A stretch of DNA of 64,000 nt from Haloglomus halophilum (GTDB taxonomy: Archaea; Halobacteriota; Halobacteria; Halobacteriales; Haloarculaceae), in contig NZ_CP101167.1 in the NCBI RefSeq assembly GCF_024298885.1, positions 1 to 64,000 of the forward strand. The letters are read 5' to 3'. The translations under genes and the position numbers were made by a program. Shown here one piece after another: positions 26,913 through 36,222 of this stretch. Numbering within the stretch: position 1 is the stretch's first letter; every line of letters starts with the position of its first letter. The notes under the pieces were generated by a model. It had not been told where the DNA came from, searched no databases, and worked only from the letters and a program-made list of their open reading frames with translations.

Positions 26913-29900
26913 TTATAGAAATCGCTCAACCTCACGAATTTTCTGGGATATCCATCGGCGAACGTTTTGGTCCGAAGATTTCGAACGCAATCGCTGTAGT
27001 TTATCTCGACGATTTCGGAATATGTCATTCCCCCACCTTCCACCTTGTTCTATGGCGTTCAAATCCTCAACAACGTCATCGATATCCCCATAACGAATGA
27101 GTATTTCGTGAGCTAAATTCCACCATCCGTCGTGTTCCATTGGTGGTATACAACGTGCTAGTTGTGGACCACGTTCTTCCGGGTTCACATCAACCCAATC
27201 CCATAAGACAGATTCAGGAACTAACAGAATAGCAGGATCATCTGAATCTATTCCAGTTCCCGCTAACCAAGCTTCTATTCTAACTCGGCTGGAGTCGGTG
27301 TCGAATCCATCCACAACCAGCTCCCAGGCCTTCTCCGGATCTTCTTCCAATAATGGTCGTAAGACGATGTCGAGGATCTCTCGGATTCCGGCGATGCTTC
27401 CCTTCGTTCCCAATGAACCAATGATTGGACCAGCGATATCATATCCGTTAGTTATATCTTGTTTAATTGTTATTTCTGCTAATTGTTCCCACTCGATCCA
27501 GTGCCCGCCCACGGCCACCTCAAATTCCTTATTGACGAGACTGGGGTGAGTGAGTGCCTGTATAATTAAATCTTCATTGATACTCGGAGCATCATCCCGC
27601 CTATAGAAGTCTTCCGCCAAATTGACCAATATCGCAACTGCTTCACCTGAATCTTTATCGATCAAGTAAGACCCGATCTCTAAGAACATTTCCTCAGATA
27701 ATTCTCCACTTCGCGCAATAGTCTCGATCTGGCTGATCTTACGGAGTGGAATATCACCATTTTGGACAGTATCTAAAATCAGTTCAGCTGCTTCGTCCGA
27801 TGGGTCTGCTCTGCGAACTAAGAAGGGGAAGAAGTTGATGAGATGTTGATCATCTATCATCCGATCAAAAACGTTCTTGGGGGCTTCCTCACAGGAATCT
27901 ACCACTTCGTATAGGTAGCTTCCAAATAGCCTACACGAGGCATCTGGCTCGACCGAATGTAAACCGGATAGGAGGATTTCAATAAGTTCGAGATCGTTGT
28001 CTCGCTTTGCCAGTTCCCGACCAAGATCTCCTGCATTTTCAGAAGAGGCTTCGTGCATCCATTCTAACTCATCGGTGATGAGGGCCGGATTTTCCGTGAT
28101 CTCCTCGGCAAGAGAGGCAATCCTCCTCTCGGTTATTTCTTCACGCTCTTCAGAACGATCTACCAAGTTATAGCCTGCTACGTATCGTTTAAGCTTCGTG
28201 TGGAAATCGCGGTTTGTGATCTCCTTTTCGAACTCCTCCCAAGATTCGCGGAGCTCCATCGGATATTCATCTGCGTCATAATGGACAATTCCACTTGTGG
28301 CGGAGATCACATCGTTCGCGTCCACGTCCTTGTGGTCCAGCAAATTACGAAACGTATCCTGAATAATGGGGGTGAGGTCCTCGCTCTCAGCCAGCTTCCG
28401 GCAATTGTTCAAGAGAATATCTAGTGCCTTCTCAAAGTGCTTTTCTTGGAACCGTCCGAGGTTCCTTTCTACTAGCTTCCATACTTCTCTAAAATATTCG
28501 ATTCTCTGTTCATTATTTTCGGGCACCCACAAGTCTGGTGCTGGCTTGGCACCTTGTCGGTGGGGTATTCCACCACCCCTACTGCCTCTAATTGACAATA
28601 TTTGCTCGGCTGCCTCTAATCCCACCCTGTGTTTTTCGGAGTCCCTCGAAGTTAGCAAATCCTCCAAAAGTGGGTATCGATCCATTGGAGCAACCTCGGT
28701 TGGAGCGTATGGACCATAGTGTGGCGAAAATAAATCCGCGAACAATCCTGTGGAGTTGTTTACAAATTTGTCATCATTCTCAGCCTCGGCCAACTTCTTG
28801 AGGAGTAGAGCTGCACCAAAGAAGTGCGTCTCCCAAACCGCAATCCGACGCAGGCTTTCCAGGATAGGTCTCCGTCCCCCAATATTCTCCAATTCTTCAC
28901 GCTCCATCGGTCCCAAGAACCTCTCTAGTATCTCTAAAGCTTCTCCCGGAGTTACTTCGGCAAGACCTCGGAAGACTGGCCCAATGTTCGCTTTGAATCC
29001 AGAGCTCCCAAACCACTCTGTTCTGAGGAGTGTTATTGTGGACCACTCCACCGCTTGGTCTATGGTGTTGGCATAGGGAATTCTCTCAGCAAAGCTCCAC
29101 AACAGCCTCGGCGGACAACTCTCATGGAATATTGAATCAAGAATCGAAGCATCCCTTTCAAGCGCAGATCTCATCAGGTAGGTTGCCAATGGAATCGTTC
29201 GCAGCGAGAGTACGTCGTCACCGCTTAGCACACCCCGGTTCTTCTCATACTGAACAACTTCAGAAATGACCTCATCGGAGTAATCAGATTTCAGATTAAA
29301 CGCTCGGACAATCCACTCTCGATGGCTCTCGTTATCTGACCAATTAATCCGGTCAAAGAATGCAAAGGGCGTCAAGATCCGCTTTACAGCTCTGAGCTCA
29401 GGCGCATCTTGCTCGTCCCCCACCAGTAGACGGTCAAAGATCGTCGAATCAGAGACTTCAACGACGCTCTCTTCCGTATCATCTCTGGTGTACCGCTCCG
29501 CTAAAAGCAATGCCATCTCAGGGTACCCGTCCGCAATTGTTGCGAAGCGGTCTACGGTGTGGCTTGGTACCTCTGAATACTCATTTCCTAAAATCTCCCT
29601 CAAATCATCCTTTTGCAACCGATCAATCGTCAAAGTAAGATCAGAAGCGACCTTGCTTCGGTCAGTCGAGATTGTGATCAACGCCAATCGATCGTAGGAA
29701 CCGTACCTATTGTTGAAGGCCCGGTGCTGTTCTCTTGAACAGTTATCGAGGATAATGATTGCTTGCCGACTCTCATCCATCTCCAGGGTCGTCGCTAACT
29801 CGCATCCTTCAAAATCATCTGCGTCTTCGTAGATAACTCGATTCGAAAATTGTTCGTGATTTACACACTCGTATACTAAGCGGGTTTTCCCCAACCCAGA

Positions 29901-30614
29901 GGTTCCTCGGACTCTGCAAACTGGGCACTTGTCAATGTCTTCAAACTCATCCGTTCTTTTGAGAAGGGATCTTAGCTTCTCCTTGGCTTCTCTTCGATCA
30001 TCGGTTTCAACAAAGGTTTCTGGAACTCGATTAGATCTCCGTTCAGACCAAGTCCCAATATCAATACCGCCCCCCTCAATAGAAGTGTATTTGAAAATGA
30101 GGCCGGGGAACTGATTGGCAAATTCGACCAATTGGTTGGTGGCGAAAAGCTGTACATTCCCCTTGTCATAGCCCTTCTCACTGAGCTGGTTTTCAATCGC
30201 CGAGATGCGTTCATCCCTCTCTTCAGAGGTCAGTTGAGAGAACGTGACGAATACATAATTCCCACCAGAAGACACGACATCCTTCACATATGATTTAATG
30301 TGGCCATCACTATTCAATAATTCATTTTGACAATCTGACGTTGATGGCTTGCTGCCAGTTTTTATTTGGTATCCGGTTCTTCCCTCCGGAATTAGATTTG
30401 ATTTGTCAGCAGTGGTCACTTCTACCTCAAATTCATTTTCTGCCTCAGCGTCAATTCCACCATCTGATGTGTAGATATTTAGATTCACGTGGGTCTCCGA
30501 TTGAATTCCCGCATCGGGCGCAGAAGCCCAGATTAGATCACGAAAGAATTTGACTGCCTGCTTCGGTTCAAATGATGAAATATCTTCATCCACCAGCTCG
30601 ACCCCTTGTCTCAT
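26913..30614 (-). CDS. STAND NTPase with N-terminal nuclease (Avs-like defence)
   Basis: 1233 residues. An N-terminal domain has a PD-(D/E)xK-like nuclease pattern: GGIDAEAE near residue 53 and YQIKTG (Q-x-K) near 80-85. The central NTPase has Walker A RGTSGLGKTRLVYE at about 235-248 and Walker B AIIILDNC near 286, with the extended STAND layout. The C-terminal 700 residues are helical repeats (HEAT/TPR-like). Nuclease-STAND-repeat proteins sense phage proteins and trigger DNA cleavage (Avs group). The gene is far more AT-rich than its neighbours, with AT-ending codons, which indicates recent transfer. No partner gene is seen. The architecture is clear; the defence role is inferred. Confidence 0.8.
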   Translation of the reverse strand: MRQGVELVDEDISSFEPKQAVKFFRDLIWASAPDAGIQSETHVNLNIYTSDGGIDAEAENEFEVEVTTADKSNLIPEGRTGYQIKTGSKPSTSDCQNELLNSDGHIKSYVKDVVSSGGNYVFVTFSQLTSEERDERISAIENQLSEKGYDKGNVQLFATNQLVEFANQFPGLIFKYTSIEGGGIDIGTWSERRSNRVPETFVETDDRREAKEKLRSLLKRTDEFEDIDKCPVCRVRGTSGLGKTRLVYECVNHEQFSNRVIYEDADDFEGCELATTLEMDESRQAIIILDNCSREQHRAFNNRYGSYDRLALITISTDRSKVASDLTLTIDRLQKDDLREILGNEYSEVPSHTVDRFATIADGYPEMALLLAERYTRDDTEESVVEVSDSTIFDRLLVGDEQDAPELRAVKRILTPFAFFDRINWSDNESHREWIVRAFNLKSDYSDEVISEVVQYEKNRGVLSGDDVLSLRTIPLATYLMRSALERDASILDSIFHESCPPRLLWSFAERIPYANTIDQAVEWSTITLLRTEWFGSSGFKANIGPVFRGLAEVTPGEALEILERFLGPMEREELENIGGRRPILESLRRIAVWETHFFGAALLLKKLAEAENDDKFVNNSTGLFADLFSPHYGPYAPTEVAPMDRYPLLEDLLTSRDSEKHRVGLEAAEQILSIRGSRGGGIPHRQGAKPAPDLWVPENNEQRIEYFREVWKLVERNLGRFQEKHFEKALDILLNNCRKLAESEDLTPIIQDTFRNLLDHKDVDANDVISATSGIVHYDADEYPMELRESWEEFEKEITNRDFHTKLKRYVAGYNLVDRSEEREEITERRIASLAEEITENPALITDELEWMHEASSENAGDLGRELAKRDNDLELIEILLSGLHSVEPDASCRLFGSYLYEVVDSCEEAPKNVFDRMIDDQHLINFFPFLVRRADPSDEAAELILDTVQNGDIPLRKISQIETIARSGELSEEMFLEIGSYLIDKDSGEAVAILVNLAEDFYRRDDAPSINEDLIIQALTHPSLVNKEFEVAVGGHWIEWEQLAEITIKQDITNGYDIAGPIIGSLGTKGSIAGIREILDIVLRPLLEEDPEKAWELVVDGFDTDSSRVRIEAWLAGTGIDSDDPAILLVPESVLWDWVDVNPEERGPQLARCIPPMEHDGWWNLAHEILIRYGDIDDVVEDLNAIEQGGRWGNDIFRNRRDKLQRLRSKSSDQNVRRWISQKIREVERFL

Positions 30615-30909
30615 TGTAGATAGAAAAAAGGATTTTAAGGTATAACATTACCGCCGCGTCACTCTTCCTTTAGACCGATTCTTGTTAGATAGCGTAGAAC
30701 TCGGGTTTGGGTTCTACATATTCAGCTCGGTAATCGGTTTACTGAGTGTCGAAATCACCGTAGACCTGATTGTTGGTAGCCAAGCGGCTCGATCATCTAC
30801 GAGTCATCGTTATCTGGGTTATTTACCGCGTGGAAATCTGATACGCTATCATATCCCCTCCGAGATATGGGCGATCTCGGGCATATCGCTCATTTGACCC
30901 CGCGGTCAA
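30615..30909. other. Spacer upstream of the STAND gene
   Basis: AT-rich, with no gene. It presumably holds the STAND promoter; several T/A tracts make the exact TATA box ambiguous. Confidence 0.4.
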
Positions 30910-31134
30910 CTATTGCACGTCCTGTGCGCGGATTTCGCTGGCCCGATCTTTGAGCTGGCGAAGAATCTGGACGCGCTGCTGGTTCGCGTTCTCGTAGGCG
31001 ACGCAGGCTCGGAGCGTCTCCATGTCGTGAATCGTCGCGATACCAGCATTGATGAGTCGGGTGTTTGGCGGTTCAAGACGCTGTTCCGGTGTGAGACCGT
31101 CTGATTCGACGGATGAATTCAACGAATCGCTCAT
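30910..31134 (-). CDS. Small helical plasmid protein
   Basis: 74 residues, mostly helical (ETLRACVAYENANQQRVQILRQLKDRASEIRAQ). The ATG at 31134 is preferred over an upstream one because a leader hairpin ends only 6 bp before it. The gene lies last on the minus strand before the foreign STAND segment. Function unknown; several small proteins of this kind occur in haloarchaeal plasmid operons. Confidence 0.6.
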   Translation of the reverse strand: MSDSLNSSVESDGLTPEQRLEPPNTRLINAGIATIHDMETLRACVAYENANQQRVQILRQLKDRASEIRAQDVQ

Positions 31135-31140
31135 TTTTGT

Positions 31141-31171
31141 TCGCCTCCGCTCTCTCAAGGCGACAACAAAC
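31141..31171 (-). promoter_or_regulatory. Leader hairpin element 6
   Basis: Minus strand: box GTTTGTTG, then stem TCGCCT/AGGCGA with loop TGAGAGAGCGG. The stem sequence differs from the others but pairs perfectly. Confidence 0.65.
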
Positions 31172-31220
31172 AGCGGCTAGGCCACTCCCAGTCGAAGAAA
31201 TTCCTTGTCAGAACCCCAAG

Positions 31221-31880
31221 TCAGTTTGGACGGTAGTTCGCGTCAGTGTCGACGCTGTCGTACATGCGGCCGAGCATGTCGAGCGCTGACTGGAAGTGCG
31301 CGTAGTGCTCGTTTGCGAACGCCACAGTTTCTTCGAGTGGGATGACGGGCCGTCCGTCGACCATCTCGGCCTCGATCTGTGGCCGCGGCTTGAGTACCAC
31401 CTGTATCGAACCATCGAGGTCGGCAGCGGGCAGGCGTTCTTCCGCAGTCGGGATTTCGAACCGATCGAAGAACGCCGTCCAGGCATCGAGGTCGGGCTCG
31501 TGGACGGCGATGAACAGCGGATAGTCCTCTGGGTCGCGAGCGACCTGGTAGCCACCGCGGGTCCAGACGTAGACCGCATCGATGCCAGTGTATGCATACT
31601 CCATCCCCGCGAACTGCGGGAGGACATAGGCTTCTGAGATCGACGGTGGCGAGATGTCTGCTGACGCCGTCAGGAACTCGAGACCGGCGTCTCGGAGCGT
31701 CTGATCGATGAGATGAAGCCCATCGTTGCCCGCGACGTATCCCGCCTCCTCGAAGCGATTCACGACGCGACGGATCGTCTCCCTGTTCTCGTCGATCTTC
31801 CGCGCGACGCCTGAGATGGAATCGCCCGGGTCAAGCGCGAGGATGACCTTGAGTTCCTTCTCACCGCACACTTCGTACAT
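31221..31880 (-). CDS. HTH protein, orphan paralogue of the AbiEi-like regulator
   Basis: 219 residues with an N-terminal winged helix (DSISGVARKIDENRETIRRVVNRFEEAGY) and the same C-terminal domain as the protein at 20783-21457: YVLPQFAGMEYAYTGIDAVYVWTRGGYQVA and VIPLEETVAFANEHY align directly. No nucleotidyltransferase gene is beside it, so it is an orphan of that toxin-antitoxin-like pair. Start ATG at 31880; 31895 is an alternative. It could still repress or neutralise the distant pair. Confidence 0.72.
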   Translation of the reverse strand: MYEVCGEKELKVILALDPGDSISGVARKIDENRETIRRVVNRFEEAGYVAGNDGLHLIDQTLRDAGLEFLTASADISPPSISEAYVLPQFAGMEYAYTGIDAVYVWTRGGYQVARDPEDYPLFIAVHEPDLDAWTAFFDRFEIPTAEERLPAADLDGSIQVVLKPRPQIEAEMVDGRPVIPLEETVAFANEHYAHFQSALDMLGRMYDSVDTDANYRPN

Positions 31881-31920
31881 CCTTTGATTACACAATTCTG
31901 TGCAATAGTCAAAAGAAGTA

Positions 31921-32199
31921 CTATTCGTGTGGGTCGGCTGGCTGGATCTGGCGAGTGTCCTCAGCGAGGTTGTGGATATACTCGCGGAGGGTTTCCATAT
32001 CCTCGCGGGCGTCTTCGAGCGTCTTACCCTTCACTTTGGCCGTGATCTTGTCTTGATCGCGGGTGCCAGTACCGCGAGTAAGTTTGACGGTGAGTGAGAC
32101 GCCGACATCGCTTCGCTCGACGTACTCGGTTGGTGCCTGACGCTCACGGTTCTGCGGCGATTCTGCGTCCGTACGTGGCTGCTGGGTGTGTTCTGACAT
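31921..32199 (-). CDS. Small conserved protein (DUF7389-like)
   Basis: 92 residues: a disordered N-terminus, then a beta-hairpin and a helix (VSLTVKLTRGTGTRDQDKITAKVKGKT, METLREYIHNLAEDTRQ). No catalytic residues. It follows the DUF6166 paralogue by 19 bases and is probably cotranscribed from leader element 7. Confidence 0.62.
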   Translation of the reverse strand: MSEHTQQPRTDAESPQNRERQAPTEYVERSDVGVSLTVKLTRGTGTRDQDKITAKVKGKTLEDAREDMETLREYIHNLAEDTRQIQPADPHE

Positions 32200-32218
32200 T
32201 GATTGCTCTCTGTGGTCG

Positions 32219-32623
32219 TTAGTTGACGGACGGTGCGACTGGATCGTCGACTATCTCACGAAGGGCTGCATCTATCTCGCGTCCGGTGAGTCGCCAGCAG
32301 CCGTCAGGGCCTGTACACTCTAGCTGGCTCACCACTTCGGTCTTGAACGCCTTGTACTCCGCAAGCGCTACCTCCTCATCGTCGGTGTAATCGAGCAGGA
32401 GGGCGAGTGCGAGTTGGGCCGGCCCGCTGCCACCATATCCCCATTCGAAGCCCGAAGGACTGTGATTCGCCAGCTTGAGACTCCGCTCTGGCGTGAGCTG
32501 TTCTTGGTCCGATTGCTTCTCGACGATGGCGCGGCCTCGACGACGGTAACCGACGTAGATGACGTCGGGATCTGCCGAAGTCCGTGACTGTACGTGTGAG
32601 CGTGGGTCGCTGATTCCACTCAT
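32219..32623 (-). CDS. DUF6166-domain protein, short paralogue
   Basis: 134 residues, aligning with the N-terminal part of the protein at 25882-26577: SPSGFEWGYGGSGPAQLALALLLDYTDD and VVSQLECTGPDGCWRLTGREI. It ends where the domain ends. A leader hairpin lies 30 bp before the ATG. Two paralogues with the same leader and different partners suggest duplication of the leader-plus-gene unit. Function unknown. Confidence 0.72.
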   Translation of the reverse strand: MSGISDPRSHVQSRTSADPDVIYVGYRRRGRAIVEKQSDQEQLTPERSLKLANHSPSGFEWGYGGSGPAQLALALLLDYTDDEEVALAEYKAFKTEVVSQLECTGPDGCWRLTGREIDAALREIVDDPVAPSVN

Positions 32624-32652
32624 AGGTTGGTTCGCGGGAGGCTCGTTCGATC

Positions 32653-32683
32653 ACCCCCGCACCCCTCTCGGGGGTTCAAAAAC
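32653..32683 (-). promoter_or_regulatory. Leader hairpin element 7
   Basis: Minus strand: box GTTTTTGA, then stem ACCCCC/GGGGGT around GAGAGGGGTGC. A shorter CCCC-GAGA-GGGG hairpin is the alternative fold. Confidence 0.7.
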
Positions 32684-32745
32684 AGGACGTAGCTGCGTTC
32701 GGCAACGTATTTGACAGTTGCAACGTACTGTCCAGGTATATCGGA

Positions 32746-34110
32746 ATGGCTGTACTGGACGATATCTCGGGGTTCGAGTTCGAGGACGTAATGGAGGACG
32801 TGTTCCGGAACCTCGGCTACGAGAACGTCCGCCAGGCCGACCGCACGGCTGACGAGGGTCGCGACGTCATCATGGAGGAGGTCGTCGACGGCACGCGGCG
32901 CGCGATCATCGTCGAGTGCAAGCACACGGGGACGGTCGGGCGACCGGTCGTCCAGAAGCTCCACTCCGCCATCGCGACCTTCGACTTCGACGGCCCGAAA
33001 CGCGGGATGGTCGTCACGACCGGCCGGTTCACGAATCCCGCCCAGGAGTACGCGCATCGACTCCAGCAGAATGACGATCCCCATCCAATAGAGCTGCTCG
33101 ATGGCGAGGACCTCCGGGAGATCGCCGACGAGATCGGCCTTGACCTCTACAACGGGCGCATCGAGATTCTCTGCGACGAGACGCTCCGCCCGTACGACCC
33201 GGCCGCCGACGTCGACGCGACCGTCGCGGAGGCGTTCCGCGACATTGAGAACATCGAGGCCGCCGACCTCCCAGACCCGCACTCATCGGTGACGTTCCGC
33301 CCGGTGGTCGCGGTCACCGCGGACACGAACGCCGTCTTCGAGACGTCGGTGGGCGTCGTCCACCGGATCAACGACCGGACCCGATTCGTTGCCCACGCCG
33401 AACGCGGGCAGCCGCAGGTCGTCGACGAAGACGTCGCGACGCTGGTCACCGAAAACCTCCACGCGACGATCGACCTCGACTCGGAACAGTTCGGAGCGGT
33501 GTTCGACGACGTCGAGGAGCACCGGTTCGGGCAGACTCAGACGGAGTACAAGGAGTGGGCCGTCGAGCGCCTCCAGCAACACCACACGACGACGGTGACC
33601 TACACCGGCGACAACAACGTCACGTACAACAAGACCTGTGAGCCGAACCGCTCGGACATCTCCGTCCAGTCGATCGAACCAGTGTACCTCCCCGAGGTTC
33701 GACAGACGACGGAACTTCAGGAGTACACCTACCCCTACGAGTACTACGCGGCAGGCCCGTCACGAGTGACCGCCGAGGACGGCATCCATCGGTGCGTCCA
33801 CTGTGACACGAGCGGCGGCGACGAGGCGTACACGTACTGTCCGAACTGCGGGGCCATCGCCTGCTCCAGCCACAGCAAGACCGAACGGCTCGAAGGCGAG
33901 CCGATCTGTACGGGCTGTGCGGTGACCGAACGGTTCGCGCTAAAGACGAAGTACTTCTACGACCAGGAGAATCTCGAGGCGTTCCGCGAGGAGTACGCCG
34001 ACATGCCGCTCCACGAGAAGGCGATGGAGAACAAGTGGCTGGCCGGGGGAAGCGTTGTCGCGACGCTGCTGCTCGTGGTCGGACTACTCATCATCGGCGG
34101 CATCATCTGA
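32746..34110 (+). CDS. Membrane-anchored Mrr-like nuclease with zinc ribbon
   Basis: 454 residues. The first 130 form an Mrr-type restriction-endonuclease domain (FEFEDVMEDVFRNLGYENVRQ) with catalytic EGRDVI near residue 38 and VECKHTG near 56-62 (D...ExK). A middle region of unknown fold is followed by a treble-clef/zinc ribbon (CVHCD...CPNCG...CTGC) near 345-395 and one C-terminal membrane helix (VVATLLLVVGLLIIGGII). Mrr-like enzymes cut modified or foreign DNA. A nuclease tethered to the membrane by its C-terminus, with a zinc ribbon between, is unusual and could meet incoming DNA at the membrane. Confidence 0.82.
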   Translation: MAVLDDISGFEFEDVMEDVFRNLGYENVRQADRTADEGRDVIMEEVVDGTRRAIIVECKHTGTVGRPVVQKLHSAIATFDFDGPKRGMVVTTGRFTNPAQEYAHRLQQNDDPHPIELLDGEDLREIADEIGLDLYNGRIEILCDETLRPYDPAADVDATVAEAFRDIENIEAADLPDPHSSVTFRPVVAVTADTNAVFETSVGVVHRINDRTRFVAHAERGQPQVVDEDVATLVTENLHATIDLDSEQFGAVFDDVEEHRFGQTQTEYKEWAVERLQQHHTTTVTYTGDNNVTYNKTCEPNRSDISVQSIEPVYLPEVRQTTELQEYTYPYEYYAAGPSRVTAEDGIHRCVHCDTSGGDEAYTYCPNCGAIACSSHSKTERLEGEPICTGCAVTERFALKTKYFYDQENLEAFREEYADMPLHEKAMENKWLAGGSVVATLLLVVGLLIIGGII

Positions 34111-34123
34111 GCGGGCTACGCGT

Positions 34124-34762
34124 TCACGCCGGCTCAGCGACCAGCTCTTCGAGCGCGTGCTCAAGCGGGCCGTGGAACTGCCAGCTGGCCCGCTCGAAGG
34201 CTTCCTCGGTCGGACCATCCCACCGGGGGAAGGCGGAGTGACCACTCACCTTGACGGTCCACTCGGAGGGGCCCTCGAACGGGTTCCGGGTCGGGAGTTC
34301 GACGACGTAGAGGTACTCTTCGTCGCCGTGAATGCCGTCGGCTGGGCTCTCGACGCCGTGTCCGAGCAGGAACATCGGCTGGTCGAGGTGCTCCATATTG
34401 TCCGGCTCGAGGAGATCCGAGGGTTGGTCAGCGTGGATCGTTCGGTCTGGGTCACCATCCAGATACAGGTCGATCGTCGAGAGCTTGTCGAGGAACACGA
34501 ATGTCGCCGCTGTGTACCCCGGTCCGCGCTCGGCGCGAGTCGCATCGAGAAGTTCCTTTAGCTGGGAGAGATCCCGCAGAACGCTACCTGGGTAACCGTC
34601 TGAATGCCGGTACACCTGTGCGACGCGCTCGGCGTCGCCATCCGTTTCACGGGGGCCGCTCCGACGTATTCGAGTTCTACGATGTCTCCATTGCGTCGCT
34701 AAGCATACCTCAGAGATTTCTGTACCATCGAACTCCTCGTTCGCCACTTGGACAAGCGGCAA
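34124..34762 (-). CDS. Uncharacterised haloarchaeal protein
   Basis: 212 residues in this frame, acidic, with the recognisable stretches AERVAQVYRHSDGYPGSVLRDL and FVFLDKLSTIDLYLDGDP and a C-terminus rich in aromatic residues (YLYVVELPTRNPFEG). The first 35 residues look foreign to the rest, so the true N-terminus may be altered or start lower. It converges on the Mrr-like gene with 13 bases between. A short haloarchaeal family of unknown function. Confidence 0.6.
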   Translation of the reverse strand: MPLVQVANEEFDGTEISEVCLATQWRHRRTRIRRSGPRETDGDAERVAQVYRHSDGYPGSVLRDLSQLKELLDATRAERGPGYTAATFVFLDKLSTIDLYLDGDPDRTIHADQPSDLLEPDNMEHLDQPMFLLGHGVESPADGIHGDEEYLYVVELPTRNPFEGPSEWTVKVSGHSAFPRWDGPTEEAFERASWQFHGPLEHALEELVAEPA

Positions 34763-35081
34763 TCAGCAATCGGTGGTGGAGGTGGTCTCGGATAGCCGAT
34801 TCGGATCGGGGGCACACCAGCGACCGAGAGATGGCTCTCCAACATGAGAGCGGACGAGGGGCAGGGGTGGAATGTCAGACTCCAACACTACAGGGCGTGA
34901 ACATGGGTGCGATGTCTGTCCCTGCCCACGTGGAGCTCTGTGTACACGCCAATAAACGCCCGACAACTCGTCAATAATTGGCGTTTCAGAGTTACTCCTC
35001 AAGCCGTCGGCCGCTGGTCCGAACCTGGTGAGGCGATGTACAGCGCGCAGTACGTCGAGACTCGATGAATATACTCAATTA
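34763..35081. other. Gene-free spacer before the IS5-like element
   Basis: No convincing gene; reading frames are short and lack coding bias. Confidence 0.4.
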
Positions 35082-36062
35082 GGCCCTGATTAGACGCCTG
35101 AATTCATGTGTTTGAGCGGTCGAGCGCGAGTTCCACGTTTCTGACTGCGCACTTGAGAACGAGTTCTCGGAACTGGCCGAACCACGTTCTCGCTCGAACG
35201 ATCTCGCCGTATTTGCGCCGAAGCGCGAAAAACGTCGCCTCGATGTTCGAGCGTTGGTGGTCGATCGTATCATCAAGCAAGACATTGTTGGCGACGCCGT
35301 GCCAGCCGAACTCGCGGTACTTGACTACCGGTTTGACGCCCTATGACCGGAGTTTGTGGCGAAGCAGCTCCCAGTCGTAGCCTTTGTCGGCGGTGAGAAT
35401 GCTCAGTTTCTCTAGGTTTCGCGTGAGCAGTTGCCACGCGATCTGTGAGTCGTGCGGTTGTTTCATCGAGCAATGTATATCTAGAATCGTACCAGTTTTA
35501 CAGTCGATCAACGCGGTAGTTTTCACCGCCTTGAACGTGTAATTCGTGCGTTTCGCATAGTGCTGGCTCGCCGCGATGCGATCCATGCCGGTTGCGTCGA
35601 TCGCCTGAATCTCGCCGGTGTCGTGCAGCTCCGCCGACAGCCGGAGGAAGTCACGCCAGAGCGGCATTTTGAGCTGTTGTATCCGGACACACACTGTGGT
35701 AAAATCAGGTGGCTGAGCCATCTCTAACTCCATGATTCGAGCGACTCGCGGCATTTCGTGTAGGACCTCGAGAAGCCGTCGGTACGGTAAATTGAGATAC
35801 GTCTTGAGGCCGTGAATCGACACGATCACCCAGTCGGCGTAGCCGCCAGTACCCTTCTGAACGGGCGGGTTAGGAGTCCCGACGACGGCTTTTTGGGCCA
35901 GCGTTACGACGTGCATAGTGAAGCGGGCTAGCTTCGTTGGCACAACCGAATCTAACCCGCTTCACTTCCTAGTAAATTAGACATGTAGCGGAACCTTCTA
36001 GGAACACGATACTAATGGAGGTGCCGCTGAGCTACGCGTCTTTGAGCGTCTAAACAAGGCCC
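35082..36062 (-). mobile_element. IS5-like insertion sequence, inactive
   Basis: 981 bp bounded by 16-bp imperfect terminal inverted repeats: GGCCCTGATTAGACGC at the left end, and on the right GGCCTTGTTTAGACGC read inward (two mismatches). The only gene is a broken transposase. No clear target-site duplication is visible, so the insertion is old or the flanks have changed. A further right-end-like sequence lies at 36167-36186. Confidence 0.75.
35104..35943 (-). pseudogene. IS5-family transposase with in-frame TAG
   Basis: A DDE transposase of 280 codons if read through. The catalytic segment includes IQAIDATGMDRI (first Asp), TALIDCKTGTI, and after the break the IEATFFALRRKYGE-type glutamate. 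TAG at 35341-35343 interrupts the frame after residue 200 (RHKLRS-stop), but the same frame continues with coding sequence (VKPVVKYREFGWHGVANNVLL) to TGA at 35104. A single nonsense change has probably inactivated it. Confidence 0.85.
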
Positions 36063-36166
36063 GATGATTGTGGACTCTATGGAAGAGATCAACCACCTCT
36101 TCGTTCACTCAACCGCCGACACTAACGTGTAAAGCTGAGTATAGAACCGCTAAACCGTATTTTGAT

Positions 36167-36186
36167 GAGTGTCTAATCAAGCCCGT
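36167..36186. repeat. Extra IS5-like terminal repeat
   Basis: GAGTGTCTAATCAAGCCCG closely matches the IS5-like right end GAGCGTCTAAACAAGGCCCG at 36045-36064. It is probably the end of a second, deleted copy of the same element; no transposase piece lies between. Confidence 0.5.
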
Positions 36187-36222
36187 CCTTCAGAAGAGAA
36201 CGGTGGACCAACCATGCTATTC

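Noticed and set aside
26753-27100. Plus-strand frame overlapping the end of the STAND gene
   Set aside because: Antisense to a solid coding region; codon use is not that of a gene.
32620-33282. Long minus-strand frame opposite the Mrr-like gene
   Set aside because: It lies wholly in the shadow of the well-supported nuclease gene and has no recognisable domain.
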